From Phycisphaerales bacterium UBA7800 (GTDB taxonomy: Bacteria > Planctomycetota > Phycisphaerae > Phycisphaerales > Phycisphaeraceae): 64,000 nucleotides of DNA. The translations under genes were made by a program, and so were the position numbers. The stretch lies in NCBI GenBank assembly GCA_002480565.1, contig DLCK01000013.1:1-64000 (forward strand). Reading direction: 5' to 3'. The notes under the pieces were generated by a model. The model saw only the letters and a program-made list of their open reading frames with translations, ran no database searches and was not told the DNA's origin. Below, piece by piece: positions 34,118-43,690 of this stretch; the first letter of the stretch is position 1; every line of letters starts with the position of its first letter.

Positions 34118-36280
34118 TCAACCCCGAAGCAACCGCAGGCCATTGAAGACGACCAGTAGCGTTGCGCCTGTATCGGCGGCGATGGCCATCCACAGCGATG
34201 CCAAGCCAACAATGGCCAGCACGATAAACAGGAACTTCAGGCCCAGAGCGAAGGTAATGTTGGTCTTGATGTTTCGCAACGTTCGGCGGGAATGTCGGAT
34301 GAGCCAGGAGACTTTCAGTAGGTCATCCGACATCAGCGCGATGTCGGATGTTTCGATGGTGGCGTCGGTTCCCATGCCACCCATGGCAATGCCGATACTT
34401 GCCGCTGCCAGTGCCGGGGCATCGTTGATACCGTCACCCACCATCGCCACATGGCCATGCTCGGCTACGAGCGCCTCGACCACCTTGACCTTGTCCTCGG
34501 GCAGAAGTTCGGCGCGGTACTCATCCACATTCGTGGCGGCGGCGACGGCCTTGGCGGTTCCGCTATTGTCACCGGTGAGCATGACCACTTTCCGAATGCC
34601 GGCGGATCGGAGTAGTCGCACCGCCTCGGGCGCATCGTCGCGGACGCGATCCGCGATGCTGATCAAACCGCAGACGTGCTGATCGTTGCCGACCGCCACG
34701 ACCGTATGGCCGGCATCCTCCAATGCGACGGCCCTATCGTGAGCGTCCTGGGACTCTTGTCCTCGGTCGTGCATCATGCGATGGCTGCCGATCCAGAACA
34801 GGCGACCGTCTATCTCTCCTTCGCCCCCCTTGCCCCGGATGGCGCGGTAGCTCTGAGCGGGTATGACTTGGACGGTATGGACTTGGGCTTTCCTCAGGAC
34901 CGCCCGCGCCAATGGGTGTTCGCTGTGAGCTTCCAGCGCCGCCGCCCGTTTCAGCAGTTCTTCGGGGGTATGACCATTCAACGGCACGATTTCCTGGACC
35001 TCCGGTTGGCCGTGGGTCAGCGTGCCCGTTTTGTCCATCGCCAGCACACGGAGACGTCCGGCGGCTTCCATATAGACGCCGCCCTTGACCAATACGCCGT
35101 GACGCGCCGCCGATGTCAGCGCCGAGACGATACTGACCGGCGTAGAGATCACCAATGCGCACGGGCAGGCAATCACCAGGATGACCAATCCACGGTAGCC
35201 CCATAGGGACCAGGCACCCAGCCCCAGCAACGGCGGCAGGACCGCCAGGATTACCGCCAGCAGCATCATTACAGGCGTGTACCACCTGGCGAACTGATCG
35301 ACCCATTGCTGTGCGGGCGCGCGGCGCGATTGGGCATCCTGCACCATGTGGATAATACGTGCCAACGTTGTATCGTCCGCCGTCTTGGTCGAACGGAATT
35401 CCATCGCGCCGTCTTCGTTGACGGTCCCGGCAAACACCTCATCGTCGGGCGACTTTGGAACCGGCATCGATTCGCCAGTGATGGCGGCTTGGTTGACGGT
35501 GGAGTCTCCCTTGGTGACCACGCCGTCGAGGGGAATCTTTTCCCCCGGCCGAACCAAGACGGTCGCACCTACGGGCACTTCTGCCACGGGCTTTTCCATG
35601 ATGTCGCCGTCGTGCGGGCAGATATATCGTGCCGTGGCCGGAGACAGGTCCAACAAAGCGCCAATTGCATTGCGGGCGCGTTCGACACTCCAGTGCTCCA
35701 GCAGCAGCGAGACGGCAAAGAGAAACGCCACCGTTGCCGCCTCGAACCACTCGCCGATCGCCATCGCGCCGATGACGGCGACAACCATCAGCAGGTTCAT
35801 ATCCGGCTGCAATCGCCGGACTGCCTGAATCGCCTTGGGCGTGACAAACCACGCTCCCGTCACGACGGACGCAACGTACAAGAGAATCGATGTCAAGGGA
35901 TAAGCATGCGATGGTTCGTGCCCGCCAGTCAAGGCGTCCACCAGGCTGCCGTGGATGCCCCAATGCGTGATGAAGCCAGTGGCGAGTAAACCACCGCTCA
36001 ATGCGGTCATGATGAGCCAGCCATGGCGTGTCCAGAAGTTCTCCTGCGTTACGGCGTTTCGTTGTGCCCATGGCACCGCCTTCATACCGGTAGCATTGAT
36101 TGCCGAGACGATCACCTCCGACGTGATGATGTCGGGGTCAAACTCGGCCGACATACGACCGTTGACCACATCAAACGACAGGTCGAGTACGCCGTCCCGT
36201 CGGCCGACTTCTCGTTGAAGGATGGCGACCTCCTCCGAGCAGTCCAGGCCATGCACTTTGTAGTCAGCTCGCTGTGACAT
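34118..36280 (-). CDS. Heavy-metal P1B-type ATPase (Zn/Cd/Pb type likely)
   Basis: The 720-residue pump starts with a diverged HMA domain (YKVHGLDCSEEVAILQREVG), in which the GMTCxxC motif is reduced to one Cys. It then has about eight membrane helices. Diagnostic are CPCALVIS (about 374), DKTGTLTHGQ (phosphorylated Asp, about 415), an HP locus (SEHPLARAV) and GDGINDAPAL. CPC and the C-terminal TLLVVFNGLRLL with N suggest the Zn2+/Cd2+/Pb2+ group. It overlaps the ABC ATPase gene by 17 nt and is the last gene of the FTR1 unit, an unusual attachment. Confidence 0.93.
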   Translation of the reverse strand: MSQRADYKVHGLDCSEEVAILQREVGRRDGVLDLSFDVVNGRMSAEFDPDIITSEVIVSAINATGMKAVPWAQRNAVTQENFWTRHGWLIMTALSGGLLATGFITHWGIHGSLVDALTGGHEPSHAYPLTSILLYVASVVTGAWFVTPKAIQAVRRLQPDMNLLMVVAVIGAMAIGEWFEAATVAFLFAVSLLLEHWSVERARNAIGALLDLSPATARYICPHDGDIMEKPVAEVPVGATVLVRPGEKIPLDGVVTKGDSTVNQAAITGESMPVPKSPDDEVFAGTVNEDGAMEFRSTKTADDTTLARIIHMVQDAQSRRAPAQQWVDQFARWYTPVMMLLAVILAVLPPLLGLGAWSLWGYRGLVILVIACPCALVISTPVSIVSALTSAARHGVLVKGGVYMEAAGRLRVLAMDKTGTLTHGQPEVQEIVPLNGHTPEELLKRAAALEAHSEHPLARAVLRKAQVHTVQVIPAQSYRAIRGKGGEGEIDGRLFWIGSHRMMHDRGQESQDAHDRAVALEDAGHTVVAVGNDQHVCGLISIADRVRDDAPEAVRLLRSAGIRKVVMLTGDNSGTAKAVAAATNVDEYRAELLPEDKVKVVEALVAEHGHVAMVGDGINDAPALAAASIGIAMGGMGTDATIETSDIALMSDDLLKVSWLIRHSRRTLRNIKTNITFALGLKFLFIVLAIVGLASLWMAIAADTGATLLVVFNGLRLLRG

Positions 36281-37010
36281 GCATCACATCTCGATCGTGG
36301 CTCGCGCCCGCTCCGGTGGCGCGCGGCGCGGCGTCGGAGCCGTCCGGGGAGCACTCCTCGACAATCTGCCCGTGCCGAAGACAAACGATACGTTGGGCGA
36401 GTCGGCCCAGGTCCGGGTCGTGTGTGGCGATCACGAGGGTTCGCCCCTCACGATGCAGCCGCTGGAAGATCTTCACAACGCGGTCGGCATTGTCTTCGTC
36501 AAGGTTGCCCGTCGGCTCATCGGCGAGGATGATCTTCGGATCGTTGATCAACGCTCGCGCAATGCAGACCCGCTGTTGTTCGCCCCCGGATAGTTGTGAC
36601 GGCAGATGGTGAGCGCGATCGGCCAGTTGCACTCGCTCCAGAGCGAGCAGCGCCTCCTGCTTATCCACCATCGAATGGTAATACTGGGCGAGCATGACAT
36701 TCTCGACAGCCGTCAGATAACTGACCAAGTGAAATTGCTGGAAGATCAGGCCGACGTTCTCCCGACGAAAAGTGGCGGCTTCATCGACATCGAGCTGCAA
36801 TAGGTTCTGGCCCATGACATGAACGCAGCCGTCCGTGGGTCGATCCAAACCGTCCAACAGATTCAACAGCGTCGTCTTGCCCGAGCCGGACGGTCCCATG
36901 AGCGAGACCCATTCGCCAAGGGCGATCTTCAAGTTCACCCCATCGACAGCCCGCACGCCACCGGGATAAGCGCGAGTCACGTATTCAAGCAGTACTGCGG
37001 ATTGATTCAT
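36264..37010 (-). CDS. ABC transporter ATPase, LolD/MacB type
   Basis: The 248-residue ATPase has Walker A GPSGSGKTTLLNLLDGLDRP (about 39), Q-loop FQQFHLVSYLTAVENVM, signature LSGGEQQRVCIARALI (about 139), Walker B KIILADEPTGNLD and a final THDPDLG H-loop. This matches the MacB/LolD class that pairs with FtsX-type permeases. Its ATG overlaps the stop of the preceding FtsX gene (ATGA). With both FtsX proteins it forms one ABC complex linked to the FTR1 iron permease. Confidence 0.93.
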   Translation of the reverse strand: MNQSAVLLEYVTRAYPGGVRAVDGVNLKIALGEWVSLMGPSGSGKTTLLNLLDGLDRPTDGCVHVMGQNLLQLDVDEAATFRRENVGLIFQQFHLVSYLTAVENVMLAQYYHSMVDKQEALLALERVQLADRAHHLPSQLSGGEQQRVCIARALINDPKIILADEPTGNLDEDNADRVVKIFQRLHREGRTLVIATHDPDLGRLAQRIVCLRHGQIVEECSPDGSDAAPRATGAGASHDRDVMHVTAS

Positions 37011-38308
37011 CAGTCACCTCTCAAAATGGCGGCCGGTTGTAATCTCGAGGCCCGACGCGCCCCCAGCCAGCCGGCCAACAGACAGACCCCCAACGTCACA
37101 CCGGTCGCCGCCGCCAGCGCTGCAACCCGAGGCTGCACATTGGCGTGGAATACGTACCACACGACACCCTGCGCCAACGCGGTGCCGAGGACGAATCCGC
37201 TTGCCGCCGCGACCACACCCATTGCCGTGTTTTCCAGAAGCAGCAGCATTCCCACGGCCCATCGCGTCGCGCCCAGCGATTGAAGCAGCGCCAACTCTTT
37301 GCGCCGCTGCACGACCCGCGCCAGCACCGCGGCGCAGACACCCATGGCTGTCAGCACCGCCACCGCCGTCAGTGCCAGACCGGCAAGCAGATTGATTTTC
37401 GTTAACATATGCCGCTCGCCGTAGAGCACTTGTTGAAGGGGTTTGAGTTGCACCGGTTGTTCGAGATTGTTGATCGCCTGTTCCAACGCTCGGATGGCCG
37501 ATCCATCACCGGGAACCGACATCAAAAGGTAACCGAAGTCGGATGTCATCGGTAGCGAGTTGCCTGCGCCGGTCGGTCCGGCGGAAAGAGGCAGCGGCGC
37601 GGCATTGCGGATTTTCGGATCAGTTGCGGCGTGGCAGGACAGGCAATCAGCATATCGACCAGCCGTTACCCCCGGAACCTGAGGGTGAGTCACCGGCACC
37701 TGTGCGAATCGCGCCGGACCAGCCGTTGCAACGGTAAGCGATCCCGGTGGGACGAACAGGCGATCCTCGTCCTCGTCGCCGGATTCGAAAATGCCCACGA
37801 CCTGGTATTGGCCGGGCGACTCGCCGCTGAGCCATTGGATGTTGATGCGCCCGCCCACGGAGAGGCCGAGCATCTTTGCCACACTTCGACCGGCCATCAC
37901 TTCATCGGAGCCGCTCGGGCGACGTCCGGTGACCGACCAGTAGCCGGTCATCACGGTCAGGGATTGGGGGTTGGCCGCCGCCACCGCGACGGGGCGACCT
38001 TCGATCAGCCCGACGCGAAGCGCCACCCGCGCCGTCTTGACACCGCGCGTTTGCAACAGTGTCTCGATGGTGGGCCAATCCACCTGTGGTGGCGTTGATG
38101 CCGATTGTGAAGAGGCTGGTGATGTGATCGGATAGACCACGGCATTGGCTCCGATGTGGCGCAGCTCCCCGCTCATCTTCTGTTGGACTTCCATTGCCAT
38201 GGTGGCAAACAGCGCCGCCAGGATCGCGCACGTGGTCAGCGCCCCCAGTGTCCATAAGGACACACCGGGGTTCTTCAAGATGGCTTTGACGACCATTCGA
38301 CCGAGCAT
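37010..38308 (-). CDS. FtsX-like permease with a CxxCH motif in its outer domain
   Basis: The 432-residue MacB/FtsX permease has one helix at about 17-38, a large periplasmic domain, and three helices near 295-415 (VQRRKELALLQSLGATRWAVG is the typical cytoplasmic loop). Unusually, the outer domain contains YADCLSCHAATDPKI (about 212-226), a CxxCH of the kind that binds c-type heme. In related iron-uptake clusters this could mean electron transfer to the substrate. It partners the second permease 14 nt upstream and the ABC ATPase. Confidence 0.85.
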   Translation of the reverse strand: MLGRMVVKAILKNPGVSLWTLGALTTCAILAALFATMAMEVQQKMSGELRHIGANAVVYPITSPASSQSASTPPQVDWPTIETLLQTRGVKTARVALRVGLIEGRPVAVAAANPQSLTVMTGYWSVTGRRPSGSDEVMAGRSVAKMLGLSVGGRINIQWLSGESPGQYQVVGIFESGDEDEDRLFVPPGSLTVATAGPARFAQVPVTHPQVPGVTAGRYADCLSCHAATDPKIRNAAPLPLSAGPTGAGNSLPMTSDFGYLLMSVPGDGSAIRALEQAINNLEQPVQLKPLQQVLYGERHMLTKINLLAGLALTAVAVLTAMGVCAAVLARVVQRRKELALLQSLGATRWAVGMLLLLENTAMGVVAAASGFVLGTALAQGVVWYVFHANVQPRVAALAAATGVTLGVCLLAGWLGARRASRLQPAAILRGD

Positions 38309-38322
38309 GTCACGGTCCTCAA

Positions 38323-39594
38323 TCAGACGCCACGGAGCAGCCGAGCCGCCTGTTGATGCACCGTGCGCCAGACCGGCGGCACACTGGCGGCGACGGCAAT
38401 CAGCAATCCCAGCAACGGCGCGAGGATCAGCAGCACCCCGTGGGGTTCAGATGCGCTGTCGAAAATCACTCGAAGCAGCCACCCACCAAGAACCTGGCCG
38501 GTCAGCGCCGCCAATACACCACCGGCCAGTCCGATGGCGACCGCTTCGGTCAGGAACAGGCGTAAGACATCGGCCCGGTGAGCGCCCACCGCCTGGAGCA
38601 GCGCCACTTCACCGCGCCGCTCCAGCACCGCCGAGCTGAGTACTCCCATGATGCTCAAGGTGCTTGCGATCAACACAAAAATGCCCAGCAGCAACATCAG
38701 CCCATCGATGCGGCCAAGCACCGCGCCTTGCGTCTCGGCCACCCGCCGCACCACCCGAGCGGATGAACCGGGCACGGCGTTCTGGATGTCGGCAGCGACC
38801 GAGCCGGGATAAGGCGTGCAAACCCATCGTTCGTATTCGGCGGGCGTCAGCGACTGCGGATCGCGGCCATAACGTTCCGCCAACTTGTTCTCCGGTGTGG
38901 TCAGAGCGCTAATCTGCACCTCCGCGACTTTGCCCGGCAACCCCGCCAGTCGCTGCACAACCGAGAGCGGTGCGACGATGGCTTCATCTTCGTCCTTGCC
39001 GCTGGTGAGCACGCCGACGATGCGTACAGAAGTGGAGCGTTGGTCGGTGGTCAATTCCACCCGGTCTCCGGGCCCAAGGTCCAGTTCCTGCGCCAAGGCT
39101 GCGCCGACCAGGCAGGATTCGGGATTCATCGGCCACGCGCCGCGGGCCTGCCAGTAGGGAAAGACCTCCGCCGCACCGGTCACGAATGGATCGGCGTCTT
39201 CGAGCAGCACATGGTGGTTAAACCAAGTGCCCACCAATGGGACGGATCGGCCTGCCAAACGAGCTTGCGTGGTCAGCCGTGGCGCGAAAGCGAGGATGTT
39301 GTTGCGCCAGAATATCTGCTTGAGACGCGGCAGGTCGGCTTCGTCCAGGTAAACCGTTCGCCCAGGCGCAACCAGTTCGTAGCCGCCGACGCGAACGTCC
39401 ACGGCCGCCTCGGCCGGCTGAAGCTGGATGTTCGCGCCGAACGAGCGCATCTCGCGGTTGAGTTTGTCGCCCACATCCAGGCCCAGAGCCAGAAGTCCGA
39501 TCACCAGACTCAAGCCGATCCAAACGGCGGCCACCGCCAGCAGCTTACGGCTGCGGCGACGAACGAATGATTCGATAAGCATTCGAAAAAACAT
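38323..39594 (-). CDS. FtsX-like permease
   Basis: The 423-residue permease has an N-terminal helix (LLAVAAVWIGLSLVIGLLAL, about 16-35), an outer MacB-type domain and three C-terminal helices with VLERRGEVALLQAVGAHRADV between them. The ATG at 39594 is chosen since a longer frame begins with a non-membrane-like 23 residues. It pairs with the next FtsX gene (14 nt apart), giving a heteromeric permease as in the Campylobacter cj1658-1663-type FTR1 clusters. Confidence 0.87.
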   Translation of the reverse strand: MFFRMLIESFVRRRSRKLLAVAAVWIGLSLVIGLLALGLDVGDKLNREMRSFGANIQLQPAEAAVDVRVGGYELVAPGRTVYLDEADLPRLKQIFWRNNILAFAPRLTTQARLAGRSVPLVGTWFNHHVLLEDADPFVTGAAEVFPYWQARGAWPMNPESCLVGAALAQELDLGPGDRVELTTDQRSTSVRIVGVLTSGKDEDEAIVAPLSVVQRLAGLPGKVAEVQISALTTPENKLAERYGRDPQSLTPAEYERWVCTPYPGSVAADIQNAVPGSSARVVRRVAETQGAVLGRIDGLMLLLGIFVLIASTLSIMGVLSSAVLERRGEVALLQAVGAHRADVLRLFLTEAVAIGLAGGVLAALTGQVLGGWLLRVIFDSASEPHGVLLILAPLLGLLIAVAASVPPVWRTVHQQAARLLRGV

Positions 39595-39677
39595 GATTGA
39601 GTCGAACCCGTTGACGTTGATCGTCCTGGCACCATGCGAGCCCGTCGGACCGACGCGCCACAATTGGTGGCTTGTTG

Positions 39678-41105
39678 TTACTCGGTCGGGTTGTTCGCAT
39701 GCTCCTGCTCAAACAGCTTCCGGCATCTCGGCATGGAGCACAGGTAGTATGTGGTGTTCCCCTCGGTAACGACTGCAGCGGCCTCGTTGATCTTGACGCG
39801 CATTCCGCAGATTGGGCAATTGGCTTCGGGCATGGGGCGGTCGTCAAAGAGCTTGGCGTGGCGGTCGAGCAGTTCGGTTCCGATCCGAAGTTCCGTGTCG
39901 TTCACTTGCGATTCCAACGGTATCGGATTACACCCGCCGGCCATGCCGACCGACAGGGGGTTGATCTCCGCCGCACAGTTGAGGCACAAGAGATTAGGAC
40001 CACTCTGGATGTAGCCGAATGTCCCGCATATCTCACAGGCGTCCAAGCTCGTGCGAACCTTACCGTCGGAAGTCTTCATCGCCAGAAAGCGCACGACGCG
40101 ATCCCCGACCGCCAATCCGTAGCGGTAAAGTTGGCCATCATCCAAAGCGGTCAGCGGCACTGTCACCGCGGCCCCTTTGCGCGTGAGCATCTGGGGAGGC
40201 GGTACTTCGTGGGGCATCTGTTCCTGTGCGTAAACCACGCCCACCGCAAGCAAGACTACCAGCGTGCAAACCAAAGCCCCGACACGATAGAACCGTTCCC
40301 GCCGCACTGTAGCCAGAGCGAGACGGCGTTCGGCGGTCGAAGCTGTCGGCTCCGATGCGGCGGCCTCGTCCGTCTCCCGGGTGAACCAGATAAATAGGGG
40401 AATCGCAACGATCGCCAGGATGAACAAGGCGTTGTTGCGCACAACCGGCCCAATCAACGCCATAGTCGTCTGCGTCGCGGGAACGATCCCGACTTCAGAA
40501 AATTCGTGATAGCCGTTGACCAGCAACTGGGCGAGGAAGATCGCCAGAACCCATTCCGTCACGACGAAGAAGCGTTTCAGATTGACTCGTATGCTGCCAC
40601 GTACAAACATCACCGCAAACACGACGGCGAAGACCAGCCCAAGCAACGCCCCGAGAAAGCTCAGCACGGCATCGGTGGTCAACCGTACAGCGCTGAGGAA
40701 CATGACCGACTCGGCACCCTCGCGGAAGACCATCAGGAAGGCGAACAAGCCCAAGCCCCACGCCTCGAGCCGACGATGCGATGGGTCGGCCTGAACCGTC
40801 CGTTCCACGCGGTGCTCGATGTCCTGGCGCAGGGTCTTACTCTTGCGGTGCATCCACCACATCATCGACGCGACGAAGACCGCCGCCGTCCAGTACAAGA
40901 CCCCCTCGTAGGCCTCCTCGTTGATCGGCAAGGCGTTGAGCCCGAACGTCGCTACGACGCTGGCCAGCACCGCCAGACCCAGCCCCCAGTAGACCGGCTT
41001 CTCCAGATCCTTGCGGCCCGCTCGCTTCAGCACCACTAGCGTGATGCTGATAACCAGGGCGGCCTCGACCCCTTCCCGTAACATGATGACAAATGATTCA
41101 AACAT
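39678..41105 (-). CDS. FTR1 iron permease fused to DUF2318 and a TRASH/YHS-like domain
   Basis: The 475-residue protein is a three-part fusion. Residues 1-265 form an FTR1 permease with seven or so helices and both REGxE motifs (MLREGVEAALVI and VFREGAESVMF). After a further helix (about 285-303), residues 320-410 match DUF2318 (DACEICGTFGYIQSG; LLCLNCAAEINP). The end (about 430-475) has CPICGMRVKI...CSMPRC, a TRASH/YHS-like metal-binding finger. The ATG at 41105 has GGAGA upstream. It heads an operon with two FtsX permeases, an ABC ATPase and a P1B ATPase. The P19/FtrA periplasmic partner seen in related systems is missing here. Confidence 0.9.
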   Translation of the reverse strand: MFESFVIMLREGVEAALVISITLVVLKRAGRKDLEKPVYWGLGLAVLASVVATFGLNALPINEEAYEGVLYWTAAVFVASMMWWMHRKSKTLRQDIEHRVERTVQADPSHRRLEAWGLGLFAFLMVFREGAESVMFLSAVRLTTDAVLSFLGALLGLVFAVVFAVMFVRGSIRVNLKRFFVVTEWVLAIFLAQLLVNGYHEFSEVGIVPATQTTMALIGPVVRNNALFILAIVAIPLFIWFTRETDEAAASEPTASTAERRLALATVRRERFYRVGALVCTLVVLLAVGVVYAQEQMPHEVPPPQMLTRKGAAVTVPLTALDDGQLYRYGLAVGDRVVRFLAMKTSDGKVRTSLDACEICGTFGYIQSGPNLLCLNCAAEINPLSVGMAGGCNPIPLESQVNDTELRIGTELLDRHAKLFDDRPMPEANCPICGMRVKINEAAAVVTEGNTTYYLCSMPRCRKLFEQEHANNPTE

Positions 41106-41136
41106 GCGAGCAATCTCCGACAAGCCACACGCAAGT

Positions 41137-41157
41137 AATTAAGATCGGGTCTCAATT
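41137..41157. promoter_or_regulatory. Dyad symmetry upstream of the FTR1 operon
   Basis: AATTAAGA-tcggg-TCTCAATT has 8-nt arms with one mismatch, 32 nt ahead of the FTR1 start codon. It lies downstream of a possible TTGACA (minus strand, about 41192). It suits a metal-responsive regulator but does not match the Fur consensus. Confidence 0.35.
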
Positions 41158-41347
41158 TCATCGTCAGGGTAGCAATGTGGATGTGGCATGTCAATGCAAA
41201 AATGGGTATCGCGACCTGGAGATTGACGTGGACTGTGATCAGGAACGGAACGCGCAATGTCCCACCCAGCCGGATTTTGAATGCATCATTGCCTCACTGG
41301 CCGGGTCGCTCCATTGGGCCGGAACGCAGATGACGACTCAACTTACC

Positions 41348-41623
41348 TCACTTGTCTGTCGCCCGGCCATGGAACCATTGAACCGTGAATGTAATCGCGA
41401 TGAGAATTAACGCCAGAAGTATGATGATCCAGTTTACCGATAGATGGGCATACCCCTTTTGTTCCATCTGTGTTTGTTGGTCGTATTTCGTTACTCCGAT
41501 CAGAAGAAATGTTACGGCCCAGAAACCAATGACAAACCACCCGCTTGGCGAACCCGACTTTCGAGTATTGGCCTTGTTTGAACGCGGCTTCTTGCGTCGC
41601 TTGTTTCTGCGGTTGGCAGCCAT
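41348..41623 (-). CDS. Small basic membrane protein
   Basis: The 91-residue protein has a very basic N-terminus (MAANRRNKRRKKPRSNKANTR) followed by two hydrophobic helices (about 29-45 and 62-81). AAGGAC lies 7 nt upstream of the ATG. It stands alone between the FTR1 operon and the phosphatase gene; the 240 nt between it and the FTR1 start hold regulatory sequence only. No family is recognised. Confidence 0.5.
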   Translation of the reverse strand: MAANRRNKRRKKPRSNKANTRKSGSPSGWFVIGFWAVTFLLIGVTKYDQQTQMEQKGYAHLSVNWIIILLALILIAITFTVQWFHGRATDK

Positions 41624-41723
41624 CCAAACGTCCTTCGCCTTCAGATTTACGTGTTCCCATTTGTATTACCAAACGGACGGTCGAATCATCGTTGGGCGAA
41701 ATTCAACCGTGATAACGACGAAC

Positions 41724-43211
41724 CTACGCGGTAGCGGACTGCATTTGTAGCGAAGGTGCAGCGGCGATCTCAAATGCCAGAATCGTCGTGTCGTCGGTTG
41801 TCGTGCCTTGCCCGCGGCGCTCGACCTCGGCAATGATGCTTTCGACTTGCCCGTCCAGCGATTGCGAATCGCATTCGGACAACAGATCGCCCACGCCACG
41901 CGACCCGAGTTGCGACTCGCCTAGAACACCGGACTCGGTTACACCGTCACTGTATAGAAAAACTCGGTCTCCCGGCTTCAGCGGCACTTCAATGATGTCC
42001 CATCTTCCATTTGGAAGAATGCCCAGCATCGGACCAGTGGATTCGAGATGCTGAATATGACGGCCAATAATCGTCGTGCATCCTTCGTGGCCGGCCGCGG
42101 CATAGGTCCACGTGCCTGCCACGGCGTTCCAGATACCAATCGAAGCGACGGCAAACTTCTGTCCGAGTGTGCAAGCGAGAAGGTCGGCATTGACTTGTTC
42201 GAGAGCGACAGAAAGATCAAGGCTTTGTTCCAGTCGATAGCGCAGCGACATTTTGACAATGCCGGTCAGCAGCGCAGCACTGACTCCGTGTCCCGCAATG
42301 TCCACCACAGCGGTGACCAACCGGCCGTCGGGCAACTCAAACAAGTCGTACAGATCCCCCGCCACGTGCTCCATGGGCCAATAGCGAGCCGACACCTTCA
42401 TGCCATGGGAATTGCAAGTCAGGCGTGGCAAAAGGTTCGCCTGGATTTTTCGTGCCCGTTCCATGTCCGACAGCCGATGCGTTTCGTGCCAATGAAGTAT
42501 TTCCGCCATGTGATCAAGTTCGCCAGTCAGACTCCACAATTCAGACGGACCGGGCAAGGTGGGCCGAGCGGCAAAATCCTTTGAAGCCCACGCCTTGGCG
42601 GCGTGAGCCAACCGGCGGAAGGGACGGATGGCCCAGAAATACATACCCAGACACAGCAGCAGCATGACACTCCCGGCGGCGGCAATCGTGCTTGCAATAT
42701 GGCTTGACAGCATGCCGCGCATCTCGCGATTGACATTTGCCATGTCCTGCGCCACGACGATGATGATTCCGTCATCAACGGGCAGCCTTGCCTGTACGTA
42801 ATCGCGTTCATTGACTCGGATGATCGAGCGACTCTGGCCAACGTCAATCAATGCTCGTTTGGCGTCATTTTCTTGCGGAGAGGCCGACTCGGCGACGATC
42901 CGTCCTTTGTCGTTCAAGACGAGGATGATGTGCCCCGGTGAGATGTGGGCATTGAGTGTTTCGCAAAATCGACGTACATACTGTTGAATCACTTCGCGTG
43001 GCTTGTCAGCATCAAGCTCAAGTTCAAGTAACCGGGCCTGGTCCTGCAAGGCCGTGACGACACGATCAACAAGGGTCGCACGCTCCCGCTGATAATCGAT
43101 GAACGTACTGATGGCGCTCACCGTGACGATCACGACGACCGCGGTGATCACGAGCCGCAGCCGCAACGAGTCGCGCAGCCTTATCCATCTTGATCGAAGA
43201 GTGTCACTCAT
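41724..43211 (-). CDS. SpoIIE/RsbU-type membrane serine phosphatase with HAMP
   Basis: The 495-residue protein has a helix at about 18-38, an outer sensor domain (about 40-185), a second helix (about 186-210), a HAMP region and a C-terminal PP2C/SpoIIE domain (about 265-485) with HVAGDLYDLFELPDG, VVDIAGHGVSAALLTG, YAAAGHEG and LYSDGVTES. Such phosphatases dephosphorylate STAS proteins to release sigma or other switch partners. It is 26 nt downstream of a STAS gene, the likely substrate, and ends the czc operon. No anti-sigma kinase gene is seen in the window. Confidence 0.9.
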   Translation of the reverse strand: MSDTLRSRWIRLRDSLRLRLVITAVVVIVTVSAISTFIDYQRERATLVDRVVTALQDQARLLELELDADKPREVIQQYVRRFCETLNAHISPGHIILVLNDKGRIVAESASPQENDAKRALIDVGQSRSIIRVNERDYVQARLPVDDGIIIVVAQDMANVNREMRGMLSSHIASTIAAAGSVMLLLCLGMYFWAIRPFRRLAHAAKAWASKDFAARPTLPGPSELWSLTGELDHMAEILHWHETHRLSDMERARKIQANLLPRLTCNSHGMKVSARYWPMEHVAGDLYDLFELPDGRLVTAVVDIAGHGVSAALLTGIVKMSLRYRLEQSLDLSVALEQVNADLLACTLGQKFAVASIGIWNAVAGTWTYAAAGHEGCTTIIGRHIQHLESTGPMLGILPNGRWDIIEVPLKPGDRVFLYSDGVTESGVLGESQLGSRGVGDLLSECDSQSLDGQVESIIAEVERRGQGTTTDDTTILAFEIAAAPSLQMQSATA

Positions 43212-43237
43212 AGACTATTCATCCATCGGTGCATGGG

Positions 43238-43594
43238 TTACCGAACGGCAGAGATAGCTTCATTCAGCCCGGGCTGAATAACCAATACCTCGTCAAGCCG
43301 AGTGATCCTGAATATTTCTGCAATCGCCGGTCGAATGCAACACAGGCACAGCTTGCCCTCATGGTTCGCTGCGGTCTCGTGAAGCGTCGTCAACATTCCC
43401 AATGCACTGGACGACATGTGAGAAACATCTGAGAAGTCCAGTACGATCTTCGGGCACGACTGACTGGTTGCCAGTTCATTGAGACGATCACTGATCGCAT
43501 CAATGCACACAGGGTCCAAAATCTTTCCGCTCAGAGCAACGACATGCACGTCGTCCACTTGCTCGATCCGCATTTCATGCGATTGATCCTGCAT
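43238..43594 (-). CDS. STAS-domain anti-sigma factor antagonist
   Basis: The 118-residue single STAS domain contains DFSDVSHMSSSALGMLTTLHE (about 52-72), in which Ser in the SSSALG turn is the expected phosphorylation site. GGAG lies 8 nt before the ATG. It is directly upstream of the SpoIIE-type phosphatase and about 100 nt downstream of the PII-like gene on the same strand. With the phosphatase it forms a partner-switch pair. Confidence 0.9.
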   Translation of the reverse strand: MQDQSHEMRIEQVDDVHVVALSGKILDPVCIDAISDRLNELATSQSCPKIVLDFSDVSHMSSSALGMLTTLHETAANHEGKLCLCCIRPAIAEIFRITRLDEVLVIQPGLNEAISAVR

Positions 43595-43690
43595 AGCAGT
43601 ACTCCTTGGTGAGAGTCTATGGGTCGTTCAGCACGGAACATTTCCTCGAGTCCATCGAACACACCGCTGATTCGTGATAGCGCCACTCGA

